This document shows positions 1-6,985 of a stretch of 26,485 bases of DNA, piece after piece. The notes beneath the pieces are model-generated. The model saw only the letters and a program-made list of their open reading frames with translations. It had not been told where the DNA came from and ran no database searches. This DNA is from CAZXPG01 sp964643145 (GTDB lineage: Bacteria > Pseudomonadota > Alphaproteobacteria > Rickettsiales > Arcanibacteraceae): the NCBI GenBank assembly GCA_964643145.1, contig CAZXPG010000022.1:1-26485 (forward strand), in the 5' to 3' direction. The position numbers were made by a program, and so were the translations under genes. Numbering within the stretch: position 1 is the stretch's first letter; every line of letters starts with the position of its first letter.

Positions 1-31
1 CGCTTTTTGACATTATTTTAGAGTATCATGC

Positions 32-66
32 CAGTTTTGGATAAGCAAAGCTTATAAAAAAACTGA
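32..66. repeat. Imperfect hairpin repeat with core CAGTTTTGGATAAGC (copy 1)
   Basis: The 15-base core at 32-46 is followed after three bases by an imperfect reverse complement (GCTTAT...AAAAACTG), giving a hairpin. The same 15-base core recurs exactly at 5072-5086 inside another hairpin, and a diverged reverse-oriented copy is at 24892-24907. All three lie just beyond a gene's stop codon (ribE, the terminase, thiL), so they may act as transcript ends. Positions 1-31 hold nothing I can identify. Confidence 0.5.
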
Positions 67-82
67 GGTTAATCAATTTGTC

Positions 83-139
83 TCTATGCCCTCACCCTAA
101 CCCTCTCCCTCAGGGAGAGGGTTAGGGTGAGGGCATAGA
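83..139. repeat. Perfect 57-bp palindrome (28-bp arms) of the CCCTCACCCTAACCCTCTCCC family
   Basis: Positions 83-110 are the exact reverse complement of 112-139, with a single centre base at 111. The core CCCTCACCCTAACCCTCTCC resembles a G-rich/C-rich palindromic repeat seen in many bacterial genomes (recollection, not a search). A shorter relative lies at 18023-18072. The right arm overlaps the 3' end of ribE and supplies its last residues and stop codon. It could also work as a transcription terminator or RNA-stabilising hairpin for ribE. Confidence 0.85.
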
Positions 140-727
140 CAGCCTTCTTGCAATATACCGGGCAAACATATCAATTTCCATATTCACCCCCTCTTCTTCT
201 TTTAGCGTATGAAAGGTGGTTTTCTCCCAAGTATGAGGGATAATATTTACAGCAAAACGCCTTCCCTCCACCTGATTCACCGTTAAGGATACACCATTAA
301 TAGTAACCGAACCTTTTTCGGCAATGAAAGGGGAAAGTGCGTCCGGGGCTTCACACATAATACGGTGTGAATCACCTTCTGGCCGGATAGACAGCACCTT
401 GCCCACCCCATCGACATGCCCCAGCACCAAATGCCCACCCAACTCATCACCTAAACGGAGTGAACGCTCCAGATTGATTTTCTGTCCTTCCTGTATCATC
501 CCAAGCGTGGTGCAGGAAAGCGTTTCTGCGGATATATCCACCGCAAACCAACCACCTTCTGCTGTTTTTCCCTTTTCAACCACGGTCAGACAGACCCCCT
601 GACAGGCAATGGATGCACCATAAGCAATCGTTTCCGTATCATAACGGGTGGCGATAACAAAACGGATATCCTGATTAGGTTCAATACGGGTGATCGTACC
701 AATATCCGTAATAATGCCCGTAAACAT
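122..727 (-). CDS. ribE: Riboflavin synthase, alpha chain
   Basis: This enzyme dismutates two molecules of 6,7-dimethyl-8-ribityllumazine to riboflavin and the pyrimidinedione precursor, the last step of riboflavin synthesis in the cytosol. The 201-aa length and start MFTGIITDIGTI are diagnostic of the family. Two lumazine-binding (beta-barrel) halves are visible: residues 1 to about 97, and about 98 to 190 with GHVDGVGKV and SVTINGVSLTVN motifs. The gene is divergent from the prephenate dehydrogenase gene, and no other rib gene is in the window. The last five residues (SMPSP) and the TAA stop are encoded by the palindrome at 83-139, so the original C terminus seems to have been replaced by repeat sequence. 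The lost tail is normally variable, so function should be kept. Confidence 0.95.
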   Translation of the reverse strand: MFTGIITDIGTITRIEPNQDIRFVIATRYDTETIAYGASIACQGVCLTVVEKGKTAEGGWFAVDISAETLSCTTLGMIQEGQKINLERSLRLGDELGGHLVLGHVDGVGKVLSIRPEGDSHRIMCEAPDALSPFIAEKGSVTINGVSLTVNQVEGRRFAVNIIPHTWEKTTFHTLKEEEGVNMEIDMFARYIARRLSMPSP

Positions 728-890
728 AATCGCACTCTCTCGGCTGGGTTAATAGGGTATGGCTCTCAAGTAGTAATAAAGAATCATGGAAATGTCACTA
801 TCTAATCATAAAAGTTCTTTTGTATCCAAGCAGGGAATGGTAATAGTGATGGATTATTGGCTAATTGACACTTAACTTACGGCTTACTCT

Positions 891-2090
891 ATGCGCTTTT
901 TCTTGAATCAGGTTACAATTATCGGGCTTGGCCTCATCGGCAGTTCCATTGCACGTGGCTTGAAAGAACAGCAGCTTGCCCGCCGGATTGTAGGCTGTAG
1001 CCAGTCAACAAATACGCTGAACAAAGCACGTGCGTTAGGGATCATTGATTCTGCCGTCAGCCGCCCATCTGATAGTGTGCGCCGTTCTGAACTGGTGATG
1101 CTGTGCACACCTCTTAGCACCTACAGCGATATTGCCAGTGCCATTGCGCCGGAACTCAAAACAACTGCCATCCTCACCGATGTTGGTTCTGTGAAAAAAC
1201 CTGTAATTGATATGGTAACCCCGCATTTACGGCGCGGGCAGATTTTCATTCCCGCCCACCCGATTGCCGGATCGGAGAAATCTGGCGTGGAAGCCGGAAG
1301 CAGCCACTTATTTACCGGAAAGAAAGTGATCATCACCCCTGCCGCCCACCACCATAGCCAGGCCGGTGCCGAAAAACTGGTGCATCTCTGGGAGACACTT
1401 GGCGCCCATACGGAAATGATGGAAGCCAGCAAACATGACAGTATCTATGCCGCTATTTCCCATGCTATACAGTTGCTCAGTTCCACCTATGCCAGCAGCA
1501 TCAGCAGCACTTGCCCTATAGAAGAAGCCGCCCATAACCCTGCTTTTACTGGTTTCATCCGGCTTGCTGGCTCTAACTTATCCATGTGGCAAGATATTTT
1601 CACCTATAACCACCAGGCCGTTACCCAGGCACTACAGCTTTTTACAGAGAAATTATCGGCATTTGTCTTCTGGCTTGAACAAGGCAACTATGACAAACTA
1701 TGCCAGACCATTGAAACCACGGCCGCCGAACGTGCCCATCACCCTGATAGTACCAACACCGACATACCCAAACGCTCCTATGCGGCAGAAAACCCGCTTT
1801 TTGCCTGCACTGTTGCGGCTCCCCTCCTGATTGCCTGTGCTGCCTACCAGGCATTCCCCTATACGGCTTATGCTGGTTCCGGCTTCTTTGGCTTCACCCA
1901 AATACTCAAAAACAGCCAGGCAATTACCGCCAAACGGCTTTTATCTCACCGTGAGCAACTCTTGCATACAATGCAGAATTTTTGCGCTACACTGCATTCT
2001 ATGCGGGAGAAACTCCCCTGCCCACATGATGCCTCCTTTGTAACCACGTGGGAGAAGGGCTTTACATACTATCAAAAATTGTACAGATAA
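891..2090 (+). CDS. tyrA: Prephenate/arogenate dehydrogenase, with an apparently duplicated C-terminal helical domain
   Basis: The enzyme oxidatively decarboxylates prephenate (or arogenate) with NAD(P)+ in tyrosine synthesis. The N-terminal Rossmann fold shows GLGLIGSS at residues 12-19. The catalytic-His motif AHPIAGSEKSG (H123) and a second conserved His region, ISHAIQ (H191), follow; the usual SHxPH form of the latter has lost its second His. At 399 aa it is about 100 residues longer than typical single-domain family members. The extra part (about 308-372, with YAGSGFFGFTQIL and LLSHREQLLH) resembles residues 191-262 (FTGFIRLAGSNLSMW...) and looks like a second copy of the dimerisation helices. 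The ATG at 891 has a poor ribosome site, but the Rossmann motif position supports it. The NAD(P)-dehydrogenase call is firm; prephenate versus arogenate is open. Confidence 0.88.
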   Translation: MRFFLNQVTIIGLGLIGSSIARGLKEQQLARRIVGCSQSTNTLNKARALGIIDSAVSRPSDSVRRSELVMLCTPLSTYSDIASAIAPELKTTAILTDVGSVKKPVIDMVTPHLRRGQIFIPAHPIAGSEKSGVEAGSSHLFTGKKVIITPAAHHHSQAGAEKLVHLWETLGAHTEMMEASKHDSIYAAISHAIQLLSSTYASSISSTCPIEEAAHNPAFTGFIRLAGSNLSMWQDIFTYNHQAVTQALQLFTEKLSAFVFWLEQGNYDKLCQTIETTAAERAHHPDSTNTDIPKRSYAAENPLFACTVAAPLLIACAAYQAFPYTAYAGSGFFGFTQILKNSQAITAKRLLSHREQLLHTMQNFCATLHSMREKLPCPHDASFVTTWEKGFTYYQKLYR

Positions 2091-2223
2091 TATAGTTTTG
2101 CACTTCCGCTCAGATAAAAATACGTTATAGTAAATATGGTAACCTGAGATGACCTGCAGATACGGGCAAAAAAATGTGCTAATTGCACAATTTCTCTAGA
2201 TATATGGTGGTAACGATCATTTT

Positions 2224-2252
2224 TTGTAATAAAACTGTAACAATTATATGCT
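2224..2252 (+). promoter_or_regulatory. Distal promoter TTGTAA-17-TATGCT with TGTAA-N6-TGTAA repeat
   Basis: The -35-like TTGTAA (2224-2229), 17-base spacer and -10-like TATGCT (2247-2252) are seen directly. TGTAA occurs at 2225-2229 and 2236-2240, an 11-bp direct repeat (about one helical turn) as expected for tandem binding of an OmpR-type response regulator. The same arrangement precedes the effector-like gene (24926-24954), with 24 of 30 bases identical. Regulation is inference. Confidence 0.5.
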
Positions 2253-2390
2253 ACATTAACAGGAGTGACCAAAGCTTTCTGACCTATTCACTTAAAGGTC
2301 GCTAACGAAGTTACGTTCTGCTAACCTGTGATGCATAAGATACAGCTACAAGCTTTTTACTTCTAAAGCGCGGTAATACTTAAAAAAAAC

Positions 2391-2420
2391 TAGACATCGT
2401 TTATATGTAAATTATATAAT
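2391..2420 (+). promoter_or_regulatory. Proximal sigma70 promoter TAGACA-18-TATAAT for the pilin gene
   Basis: TAGACA (2391-2396, five of six consensus bases) and a consensus TATAAT (2415-2420) are separated by 18 bases. Transcription would start near 2427, giving a leader of about 34 bases that contains AAGGAG at 2448-2453, seven bases before the ATG. This is the strongest promoter-plus-ribosome-site combination in the window and fits an abundant structural protein. Confidence 0.65.
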
Positions 2421-2460
2421 TCACTGCGTACAATTTTCTTTCTTAATAAGGAGCCCTAGA

Positions 2461-2820
2461 ATGTTAAATATAATCCGCAATATTAAACTTAATAGCGACA
2501 CATGCTGGAAGCTTACCATGGCCTTCTGCTTGAGCAGCATGTTTATGATGATGCCAGAATTGGCAACAGCATCTGGCACATCTACAGATGATGGTGGTGC
2601 TATCTCTGAAGCACTCTGCCGTGTGTCTAACGCATTGACCGGTAAAATTGGTCGTGGTATTGCAACTATCGGCGTAGTAATGCTTGGTATTGGTCTCTTC
2701 CTTGGTAAACTTTCTTGGGGCTTGGCAGTAGCGGTAGGTATCGGTATTGCTGGCATCTTCGGCGCAACAACCATCGTTGGCTGGATGTCAGGTGGCGACA
2801 GCAATGATGTAAGCTGCTAA
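2461..2820 (+). CDS. TrbC/VirB2-like type IV secretion pilin (orphan)
   Basis: The 119-aa protein has the VirB2/TrbC layout. A long N-terminal signal ends in an ATA|S signal-peptidase site near residue 37. A mature part of about 82 aa follows, with two hydrophobic helices (about 62-82, GIATIGVVMLGIGLF, and 87-107, WGLAVAVGIGIAGIFG) separated by a short loop containing a Lys. Such proteins form the pilus and periplasmic conduit of VirB/Trb secretion systems. Two cysteines remain in the mature part (C53 and the last residue, C119) and could form a disulfide. A near-ideal ribosome site, two promoters and a strong terminator suggest high expression as a single-gene unit. No other virB/trb gene is nearby, so the apparatus must be encoded elsewhere if this is functional. 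The family call is from layout and composition, not alignment. Confidence 0.8.
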   Translation: MLNIIRNIKLNSDTCWKLTMAFCLSSMFMMMPELATASGTSTDDGGAISEALCRVSNALTGKIGRGIATIGVVMLGIGLFLGKLSWGLAVAVGIGIAGIFGATTIVGWMSGGDSNDVSC

Positions 2821-2840
2821 CTAACTGGTTGTAATTTTAT

Positions 2841-2883
2841 AAAAAAACACCGCTGTATTATAATAATACAGCGGTGTTTTTTT
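2841..2883 (+). terminator. Rho-independent terminator of the pilin gene (20-bp perfect stem)
   Basis: Positions 2841-2860 pair perfectly with 2864-2883 around a three-base loop. The stem has a GC-rich middle (ACACCGCTG) flanked by A and T tracts, so it can terminate in both directions. It isolates the pilin from the following gene, whose ribosome site begins 13 bases later. Confidence 0.9.
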
Positions 2884-2908
2884 ATGTCTTTTTTTAGGAG
2901 TTACTCTA

Positions 2909-3232
2909 ATGCCTAACCTACTCTCCTATACCCATGCCAACGACCTGGCACTCACTCGCAGCCTTGTCACTACACTGATTTCCGCGCTGGAAAAAGAAAT
3001 TATCACCCCTTCCCTACAAAACACCGAAAGCGCACCTGCCGTTAAAACGGTATTGTGGGGTGAAAAAGAAAATGCCGTAGGGGCGCTGGTGAAACTCACT
3101 ACATTGCTGCTAAAGGTGATCCCACTTGAACAGCAACTAGCTGGAAACCCTATACCAACCTCGGAAGAAACACCACTCCCCCCAGAGGATGAGGCAATTA
3201 TTGCACGTTATATGGCACGGGTGAATACATAG
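2909..3232 (+). CDS. Uncharacterised 107-aa protein next to the terminase (possible small-terminase partner)
   Basis: I do not recognise this protein with confidence. It is translated from an ATG eight bases after AGGAG (2896-2900). It has no signal peptide or membrane segment. Predicted content is helical, with an acidic/proline-rich linker (PIPTSEETPLPPEDE, about 82-96) and a short C-terminal helix. The middle (ENAVGALVKLTTLLLKVIPLEQ) is a regular amphipathic helix. Its size and its place upstream of a large terminase gene on the same strand would fit a small-terminase or adaptor protein of a phage or gene transfer agent, but an oppositely oriented lipoprotein gene lies between the two. It could equally be an unrelated lineage-specific protein. 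Confidence 0.65.
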   Translation: MPNLLSYTHANDLALTRSLVTTLISALEKEIITPSLQNTESAPAVKTVLWGEKENAVGALVKLTTLLLKVIPLEQQLAGNPIPTSEETPLPPEDEAIIARYMARVNT

Positions 3233-3240
3233 GAATAGCA

Positions 3241-3552
3241 CTATTTTTTCTCTGTACAATCCTTGCGCTTTGCCAATTGCTCTAACCCCTCTTTTCTCTC
3301 AATTGCTGCTTTCTCGGCTTTGTGCATGTTATGCACCGACACCGCTGCCGGAGCGATCAGCATATACTGCCATTTGAATTTATCTTCAGCACGCGCTTCT
3401 TGCCGATAGCGTTCAGCTTCCTTGATTTCCGACATAATCTGTTCGCAGGACATCTCATTATCGGTTACCGACACTGGCGTGACCACCACCGGACGGGCAC
3501 AACCATTCATCAACAATAATGGCACTAACGCCAGCCACGCCTTATACTTCAT
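3241..3552 (-). CDS. Small putative lipoprotein
   Basis: The 103-aa protein starts MKYKAWLALVPLLLMNGCARP, a short basic n-region, a hydrophobic core and a lipobox-like LMNGC whose Cys18 would be lipidated, so it is probably membrane-anchored and facing the periplasm. The rest is highly charged and helical (SEIKEAERYRQEARAEDKFK), with a weakly hydrophobic stretch, YMLIAPAAVSVH, and a Lys-rich tail. A further Cys pair (SCEQ and KDCTE) is present. The start at 3552 is chosen over an upstream in-frame start at 3591 because it gives a proper signal sequence and has GAGG six bases upstream. It is divergent from the terminase gene. No specific function can be assigned. Confidence 0.75.
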   Translation of the reverse strand: MKYKAWLALVPLLLMNGCARPVVVTPVSVTDNEMSCEQIMSEIKEAERYRQEARAEDKFKWQYMLIAPAAVSVHNMHKAEKAAIERKEGLEQLAKRKDCTEKK

Positions 3553-3634
3553 TTTTTCCTCGATTATCCATAAGGGGTTAGACACGCACAACCCTATCAG
3601 TTTTTGTTCATTATTTCAAGCAAGTAGTATATAT

Positions 3635-5068
3635 ATGACATCCATTCCCTTTTCATCTGAAGAAGCTGAACAGTTTTGTAACAGCCTATTAAAACACGAT
3701 CTTTCTAGTTTTATCAGTAAAGTATTTCATACGGTAAACCCGGGCACCCCATACTTACATAACTGGCATATTGATTATATCGCCAGCGTGCTGGAAGCCG
3801 CCACCCGTGGTGATATTCACCGCCTAATTATCAATATGCCACCGCGTTCGCTAAAATCGGTCTGTGTTAGCGTTGCCTGGCCCGCCTGGATACTGGGCAA
3901 TAACCCAGCAGCCCGCATTATGGCAGCCAGCTATTCGCAGCAACTTAGCCTTAAACATTCGCTCGATACACGGTTAGTGATGAATTGCCCCTGGTATAAG
4001 CAACTTTTCCCAAACGTCACCTTAGCCAATGACCAGAACGAGAAAACCAAATTCGCCACCACTCAGCGTGGTTACCGCTTTGCTACTTCCGTGGGCGGCA
4101 CTGCCACCGGCGAAGGCGGCAACTATTTGATTATTGATGATCCTCACAACCCACTCCAAGCCGCTTCCCCCCTTATGCGACGGGCAGCACTAGAATGGTT
4201 TGATCATACCTTCAGTTCGCGATTAGACGATAAAAAAAACGGCGTGATTGTGCTGGTCATGCAACGACTGCATGAAGAAGACTTGTCTGGACACCTACTG
4301 CACAAAGCGGGAAATCTCTGGCATCATCTCTCTTTGCCAGCTATTGCACCTGAACGCACAATTTTTTATATAGGAAAGAAGCGGAAAATCCGTAAAGCAG
4401 GCGATATCTTACATAGTGGGCGCGAAGGCAGGAAACAGCTTGAACAGGCACGGCTTGAGATGGGAGAACATGCCTTTGCCGCGCAATACCAGCAATGCCC
4501 CATCCCATCCGAGGGTACATTGCTAAAAGCTGAATGGTTCCATTATTATCAGGGTGAACCGTGGAAACAGCAGGACAATACGCGCATTATCCAAAGCTGG
4601 GATACCGCCATTAAAGCAAGCAGCCAGCATGATTATAGCATCTGCCTCACCTGGATAGCAACAACATCCGGCTATTTCCTGGCAGATGTGCTGCGCCGCA
4701 AAATGGAGTATCCAGAATTAAAGCGAACTGTCTTAATGCTGGCTGAAAAATGGCACCCACACGTGTTATTAATTGAAGATAAAGCCAGCGGGCAATCCCT
4801 CCTTCAGGATATCAAACGGGAAACATCACTACCTGCTATTGCTGTTAAACCTTCGCAGGATAAGGTGACGCGCTTTGCCGCTTGCTCTACGCTGTTTGAG
4901 GCAGGAAAAATCTTCCTGCCTCAATCCGCTTCCTTTCTTGCTACCTATGAGGCAGAGTTATTGGCATTCCCCAATGGCAGCCATGATGATATGGTGGATG
5001 CCACCAGCCAGTTTCTTAACTATATGCGAGAACGTAAAAAAACAGGCATCCAAATCCGAACTATCTAA
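3635..5068 (+). CDS. terL: Phage/GTA-type terminase large subunit (DNA-packaging ATPase-nuclease)
   Basis: Large terminases translocate DNA into procapsids with an N-terminal ATPase and cut it with a C-terminal RNase H-like nuclease. Both halves look intact in this 477-aa protein: Walker A-like NMPPRSLKS (about residues 68-76), Walker B YLIIDDPH (about 164-171), and nuclease acidic residues in QSWDTAIK, LLIEDKASG and NGSHDDMVDA. The ATG at 3635 is preferred; the reading frame is open further upstream to 3422, but that extension would overlap the lipoprotein gene and adds unrelated sequence. No portal, capsid or protease gene is visible downstream; instead an outer-membrane protein gene lies convergent. 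It is therefore either a remnant, part of a scattered gene transfer agent as known in alphaproteobacteria, or a domesticated gene. It resembles the phage terminase family common in Rickettsiales (recollection). Confidence 0.88.
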   Translation: MTSIPFSSEEAEQFCNSLLKHDLSSFISKVFHTVNPGTPYLHNWHIDYIASVLEAATRGDIHRLIINMPPRSLKSVCVSVAWPAWILGNNPAARIMAASYSQQLSLKHSLDTRLVMNCPWYKQLFPNVTLANDQNEKTKFATTQRGYRFATSVGGTATGEGGNYLIIDDPHNPLQAASPLMRRAALEWFDHTFSSRLDDKKNGVIVLVMQRLHEEDLSGHLLHKAGNLWHHLSLPAIAPERTIFYIGKKRKIRKAGDILHSGREGRKQLEQARLEMGEHAFAAQYQQCPIPSEGTLLKAEWFHYYQGEPWKQQDNTRIIQSWDTAIKASSQHDYSICLTWIATTSGYFLADVLRRKMEYPELKRTVLMLAEKWHPHVLLIEDKASGQSLLQDIKRETSLPAIAVKPSQDKVTRFAACSTLFEAGKIFLPQSASFLATYEAELLAFPNGSHDDMVDATSQFLNYMRERKKTGIQIRTI

Positions 5069-5119
5069 CCTCAGTTTTGGATAAGCGCGACTTATCCATA
5101 CTGATTATCCATATTGAGG
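5068..5119. repeat. Hairpin repeat with core CAGTTTTGGATAAGC (copy 2), between convergent genes
   Basis: AACCTCA at the left pairs with TGAGGTT at the right, and GGATAAG pairs with CTTATCC inside, forming a compound stem-loop. The motif TTATCCATA occurs twice in direct orientation (5092-5100 and 5105-5113). The core at 5072-5086 is identical to 32-46. It lies between the convergent ends of terL and the barrel protein gene and could terminate both. Confidence 0.6.
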
Positions 5120-5123
5120 TTAT

Positions 5124-6080
5124 CTAGAACCGCTTCTGTAGACTTAGCATGACATGGTAGTCGGTTTCAAGCTGGGGGCCATCCAGATGTTGGTAGAGTG
5201 GCAAACCCAATTCTGCATTGGCACTCATGCCACTAAAGAAACCACTCACAGAAGAGGGGCTGTTAACTCCCATCCCAAGCACCGCATCGACACGTTGCCC
5301 ACCTTGCATACTGGCTGCCATGCTTGGTGCCATCATCGGGTTTTGTTGCTCATCCTGTCCCTTGACATTGCCCCAGGCCTTCCCCTCTACACGCATATTT
5401 GCACTTAAATATGGGGTGAGTTCCCGACCAGCAAAAACTGAAGCATTATACTCATTCCCGAAACGGTATCCTTCATCATTTTCTCCAAAACGAAGTACCG
5501 TATCTGCACTTGCACCATAACTCCAGCGGTCAAGCTGCTTAACATATCCCACCCCTAGAAGCGGATCATAGGTGCCGGTACCCGTCTGCATCATATAACC
5601 AAAGCGGGTGCTGCCGGAAGATTCCTTCACCGACCCCGTAGGCAGGCTTAACCCTGCATAGGCAGAAAACCCCTCTCGCAGGAAGGTACGCGCCTTCACG
5701 GTGATATCGCCAATCCCTTCTGAATGCATCGACATTCCCATACCGTTTTTCTTCACCATATCCATATCTTTAATGACATAGGGCAACGAAACCTCTAATG
5801 AACGCCCTGGTATAAAAGTATATTCACCTCTTACTGTGTGCGTTTGCATTTCCATATCGGTGGCTGCCATCATAAAGCCACGGGAAAAAATATCAGCAGT
5901 AGACACACTATCACTGCCCTGCCGGTTACCTTTCATATACATATACATAGTGTCATAAGACAGGCTTAACGCTCCCTGCTCCTGTGTAGTAGTGCTGGCA
6001 TGATGGTGTTCATGGGCAAAAGCATAGCTAGAGGCAAGGCTAAATGTAAGGGCGGTGAATGAGAATAATAGTGTACGCAT
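5124..6080 (-). CDS. His/Met-rich outer-membrane beta-barrel protein (transporter-like, possibly metal-related)
   Basis: The 318-aa protein has a signal peptide (residues 1-22, ending AFA) and a mature N terminus HEHHH. Alternating amphipathic strands run through the chain, and the last residue is Phe (LQKRF), the usual signal for outer-membrane barrel assembly. It resembles the MetA-phenol-degradation/transporter-like barrel family; that match is from memory. Methionine and histidine clusters (MEMQTH, GMGMSMHSEG, NPMMAPSMAASM) suggest contact with soft metals such as copper, which is inference. The start at 6080 has GAGG six bases upstream and gives a clean signal peptide; an open frame extends to 6110. 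It stands alone between terL and rpsD with no metal-efflux partner next to it. Confidence 0.75.
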   Translation of the reverse strand: MRTLLFSFTALTFSLASSYAFAHEHHHASTTTQEQGALSLSYDTMYMYMKGNRQGSDSVSTADIFSRGFMMAATDMEMQTHTVRGEYTFIPGRSLEVSLPYVIKDMDMVKKNGMGMSMHSEGIGDITVKARTFLREGFSAYAGLSLPTGSVKESSGSTRFGYMMQTGTGTYDPLLGVGYVKQLDRWSYGASADTVLRFGENDEGYRFGNEYNASVFAGRELTPYLSANMRVEGKAWGNVKGQDEQQNPMMAPSMAASMQGGQRVDAVLGMGVNSPSSVSGFFSGMSANAELGLPLYQHLDGPQLETDYHVMLSLQKRF

Positions 6081-6212
6081 AAAAAACCTCGCTTTATTCT
6101 GTCGATACATTGAAGCCTATAGCTAAAGCCCACTGTTTGTATTGTAAATGTGGCAAATTGTCGCAGTCAGGGTAAAGGATGCAGAAACCACGCGGATGGT
6201 GTGAGATTTAGG

Positions 6213-6240
6213 TTGACATCAGCCGCTTGATCGGTATATT
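6213..6240 (+). promoter_or_regulatory. Promoter TTGACA-16-TATATT of rpsD
   Basis: A consensus -35 (6213-6218) and a near-consensus -10 (6235-6240) with a 16-base spacer lie 50 bases before the rpsD start. The rest of the 210-bp gap between the barrel gene and rpsD shows nothing else I can name. Confidence 0.65.
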
Positions 6241-6290
6241 TGGCAGGTTTTCATTCATTCTTTTCCCTTTTTTAGGCAGGATAGGTTACA

Positions 6291-6911
6291 GTGACAAAGA
6301 TCGTACAATCGAAATACAAAGTAAGTCGCCGTTTAGGTGTTAATTTGTGGGGACGCGCAAAAGACCCATTCAATACCCGTAACTTCCCTCCAGGGCAGCA
6401 TGGGCCAACAGGGGTAAAAAAATCCACCTCTGACTACGGCACACAACTTCGCGCCAAGCAACAGCTCAAATCTTATTACGGTAACGTGACTGAGAAACAA
6501 TTCTTCCTGACATTCAAGGAAGCGGTACGGCTGAAAGGTGATACTGGGGAAAATCTGGTAGGTTTGCTTGAGCGTCGCTTAGATGCAGTGATTTACCGTC
6601 TGAATCTGGCTCCCACTATTTTCGCAGCGCGTCAGTTGGTGAGCCACAAACATATCCGTGTCAATGGCAAAGTGGTGAATATTCCAAGCTACCGTGTCAA
6701 CGAGCAGGATGTGATTGAAGTAGGAACGAAATCACGCCAGATGCCACTTATTCTTGAGGCGATTCAGCGTAAAGAGCGTGATATTCCAGAATATCTGGAA
6801 TTTGATGCAGCGAATTTCAAAGGCACTTTTATCCGCACACCAGGTTTGGCCGATGTGCCTTACCCTGTGCATATGGAACCAAATTTGGTAGTCGAGTTCT
6901 ACTCACGTTAA
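6291..6911 (+). CDS. rpsD: 30S ribosomal protein S4
   Basis: S4 is a primary 16S rRNA-binding protein that starts assembly of the 30S body. The 206-aa sequence begins MTKIVQSKYKVSRRLGVNLWG and contains FPPGQHG, both typical of alphaproteobacterial S4. The S4 RNA-binding domain runs from about residue 92 (LLERRLDAVIYRLNLAPT) through RQLVSHKHIRVNGKVVNIPSYRV to about 155. It is the form without the N-terminal zinc cysteines. The start codon is GTG, with AGGCAGGATAG upstream. It is a free-standing gene, as in many alphaproteobacteria, with its own promoter and terminator. Confidence 0.97.
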   Translation: MTKIVQSKYKVSRRLGVNLWGRAKDPFNTRNFPPGQHGPTGVKKSTSDYGTQLRAKQQLKSYYGNVTEKQFFLTFKEAVRLKGDTGENLVGLLERRLDAVIYRLNLAPTIFAARQLVSHKHIRVNGKVVNIPSYRVNEQDVIEVGTKSRQMPLILEAIQRKERDIPEYLEFDAANFKGTFIRTPGLADVPYPVHMEPNLVVEFYSR

Positions 6912-6925
6912 TACCATCATTAGAA

Positions 6926-6967
6926 AAAAAACACCCTCCTATCCTTCTGGAAAGGGGGGTGTTTTTT
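6926..6967. terminator. Bidirectional terminator between rpsD and the RTX gene
   Basis: AAAAAACACCC (6926-6936) pairs with GGGTGTTTTTT (6957-6967), and an inner part of the loop can also pair (CCT...AGG). A and T tracts on both sides let it serve the convergent rpsD (plus) and RTX (minus) genes. Confidence 0.85.
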
Positions 6968-6985
6968 GTTGCCTGTTATACAAAC

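Larger units (their letters stand above)
2091..2460 (+). other. 370-bp intergenic region: two candidate promoters ahead of the pilin gene
   Basis: No convincing coding sequence is present here. Two sigma70-like promoters on the plus strand are annotated separately (2224-2252 and 2391-2420). A small hairpin GACCT...AGGTC sits at about 2280-2299. If the distal promoter is used, the pilin transcript would have a leader of about 200 bases, long enough for leader regulation; I recognise no known riboswitch. Confidence 0.5.

Noticed and set aside
3422..3634. N-terminal 71-residue extension of the terminase
   Set aside because: It overlaps the lipoprotein gene on the other strand, has no ribosome site and does not look like terminase sequence; ATG 3635 is the better start.
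5092..5113. Two TTATCCATA motifs as DnaA boxes or an origin
   Set aside because: They differ from the TTATCCACA consensus, are part of a hairpin repeat at convergent gene ends, and no AT-rich unwinding region or origin-linked genes are nearby.
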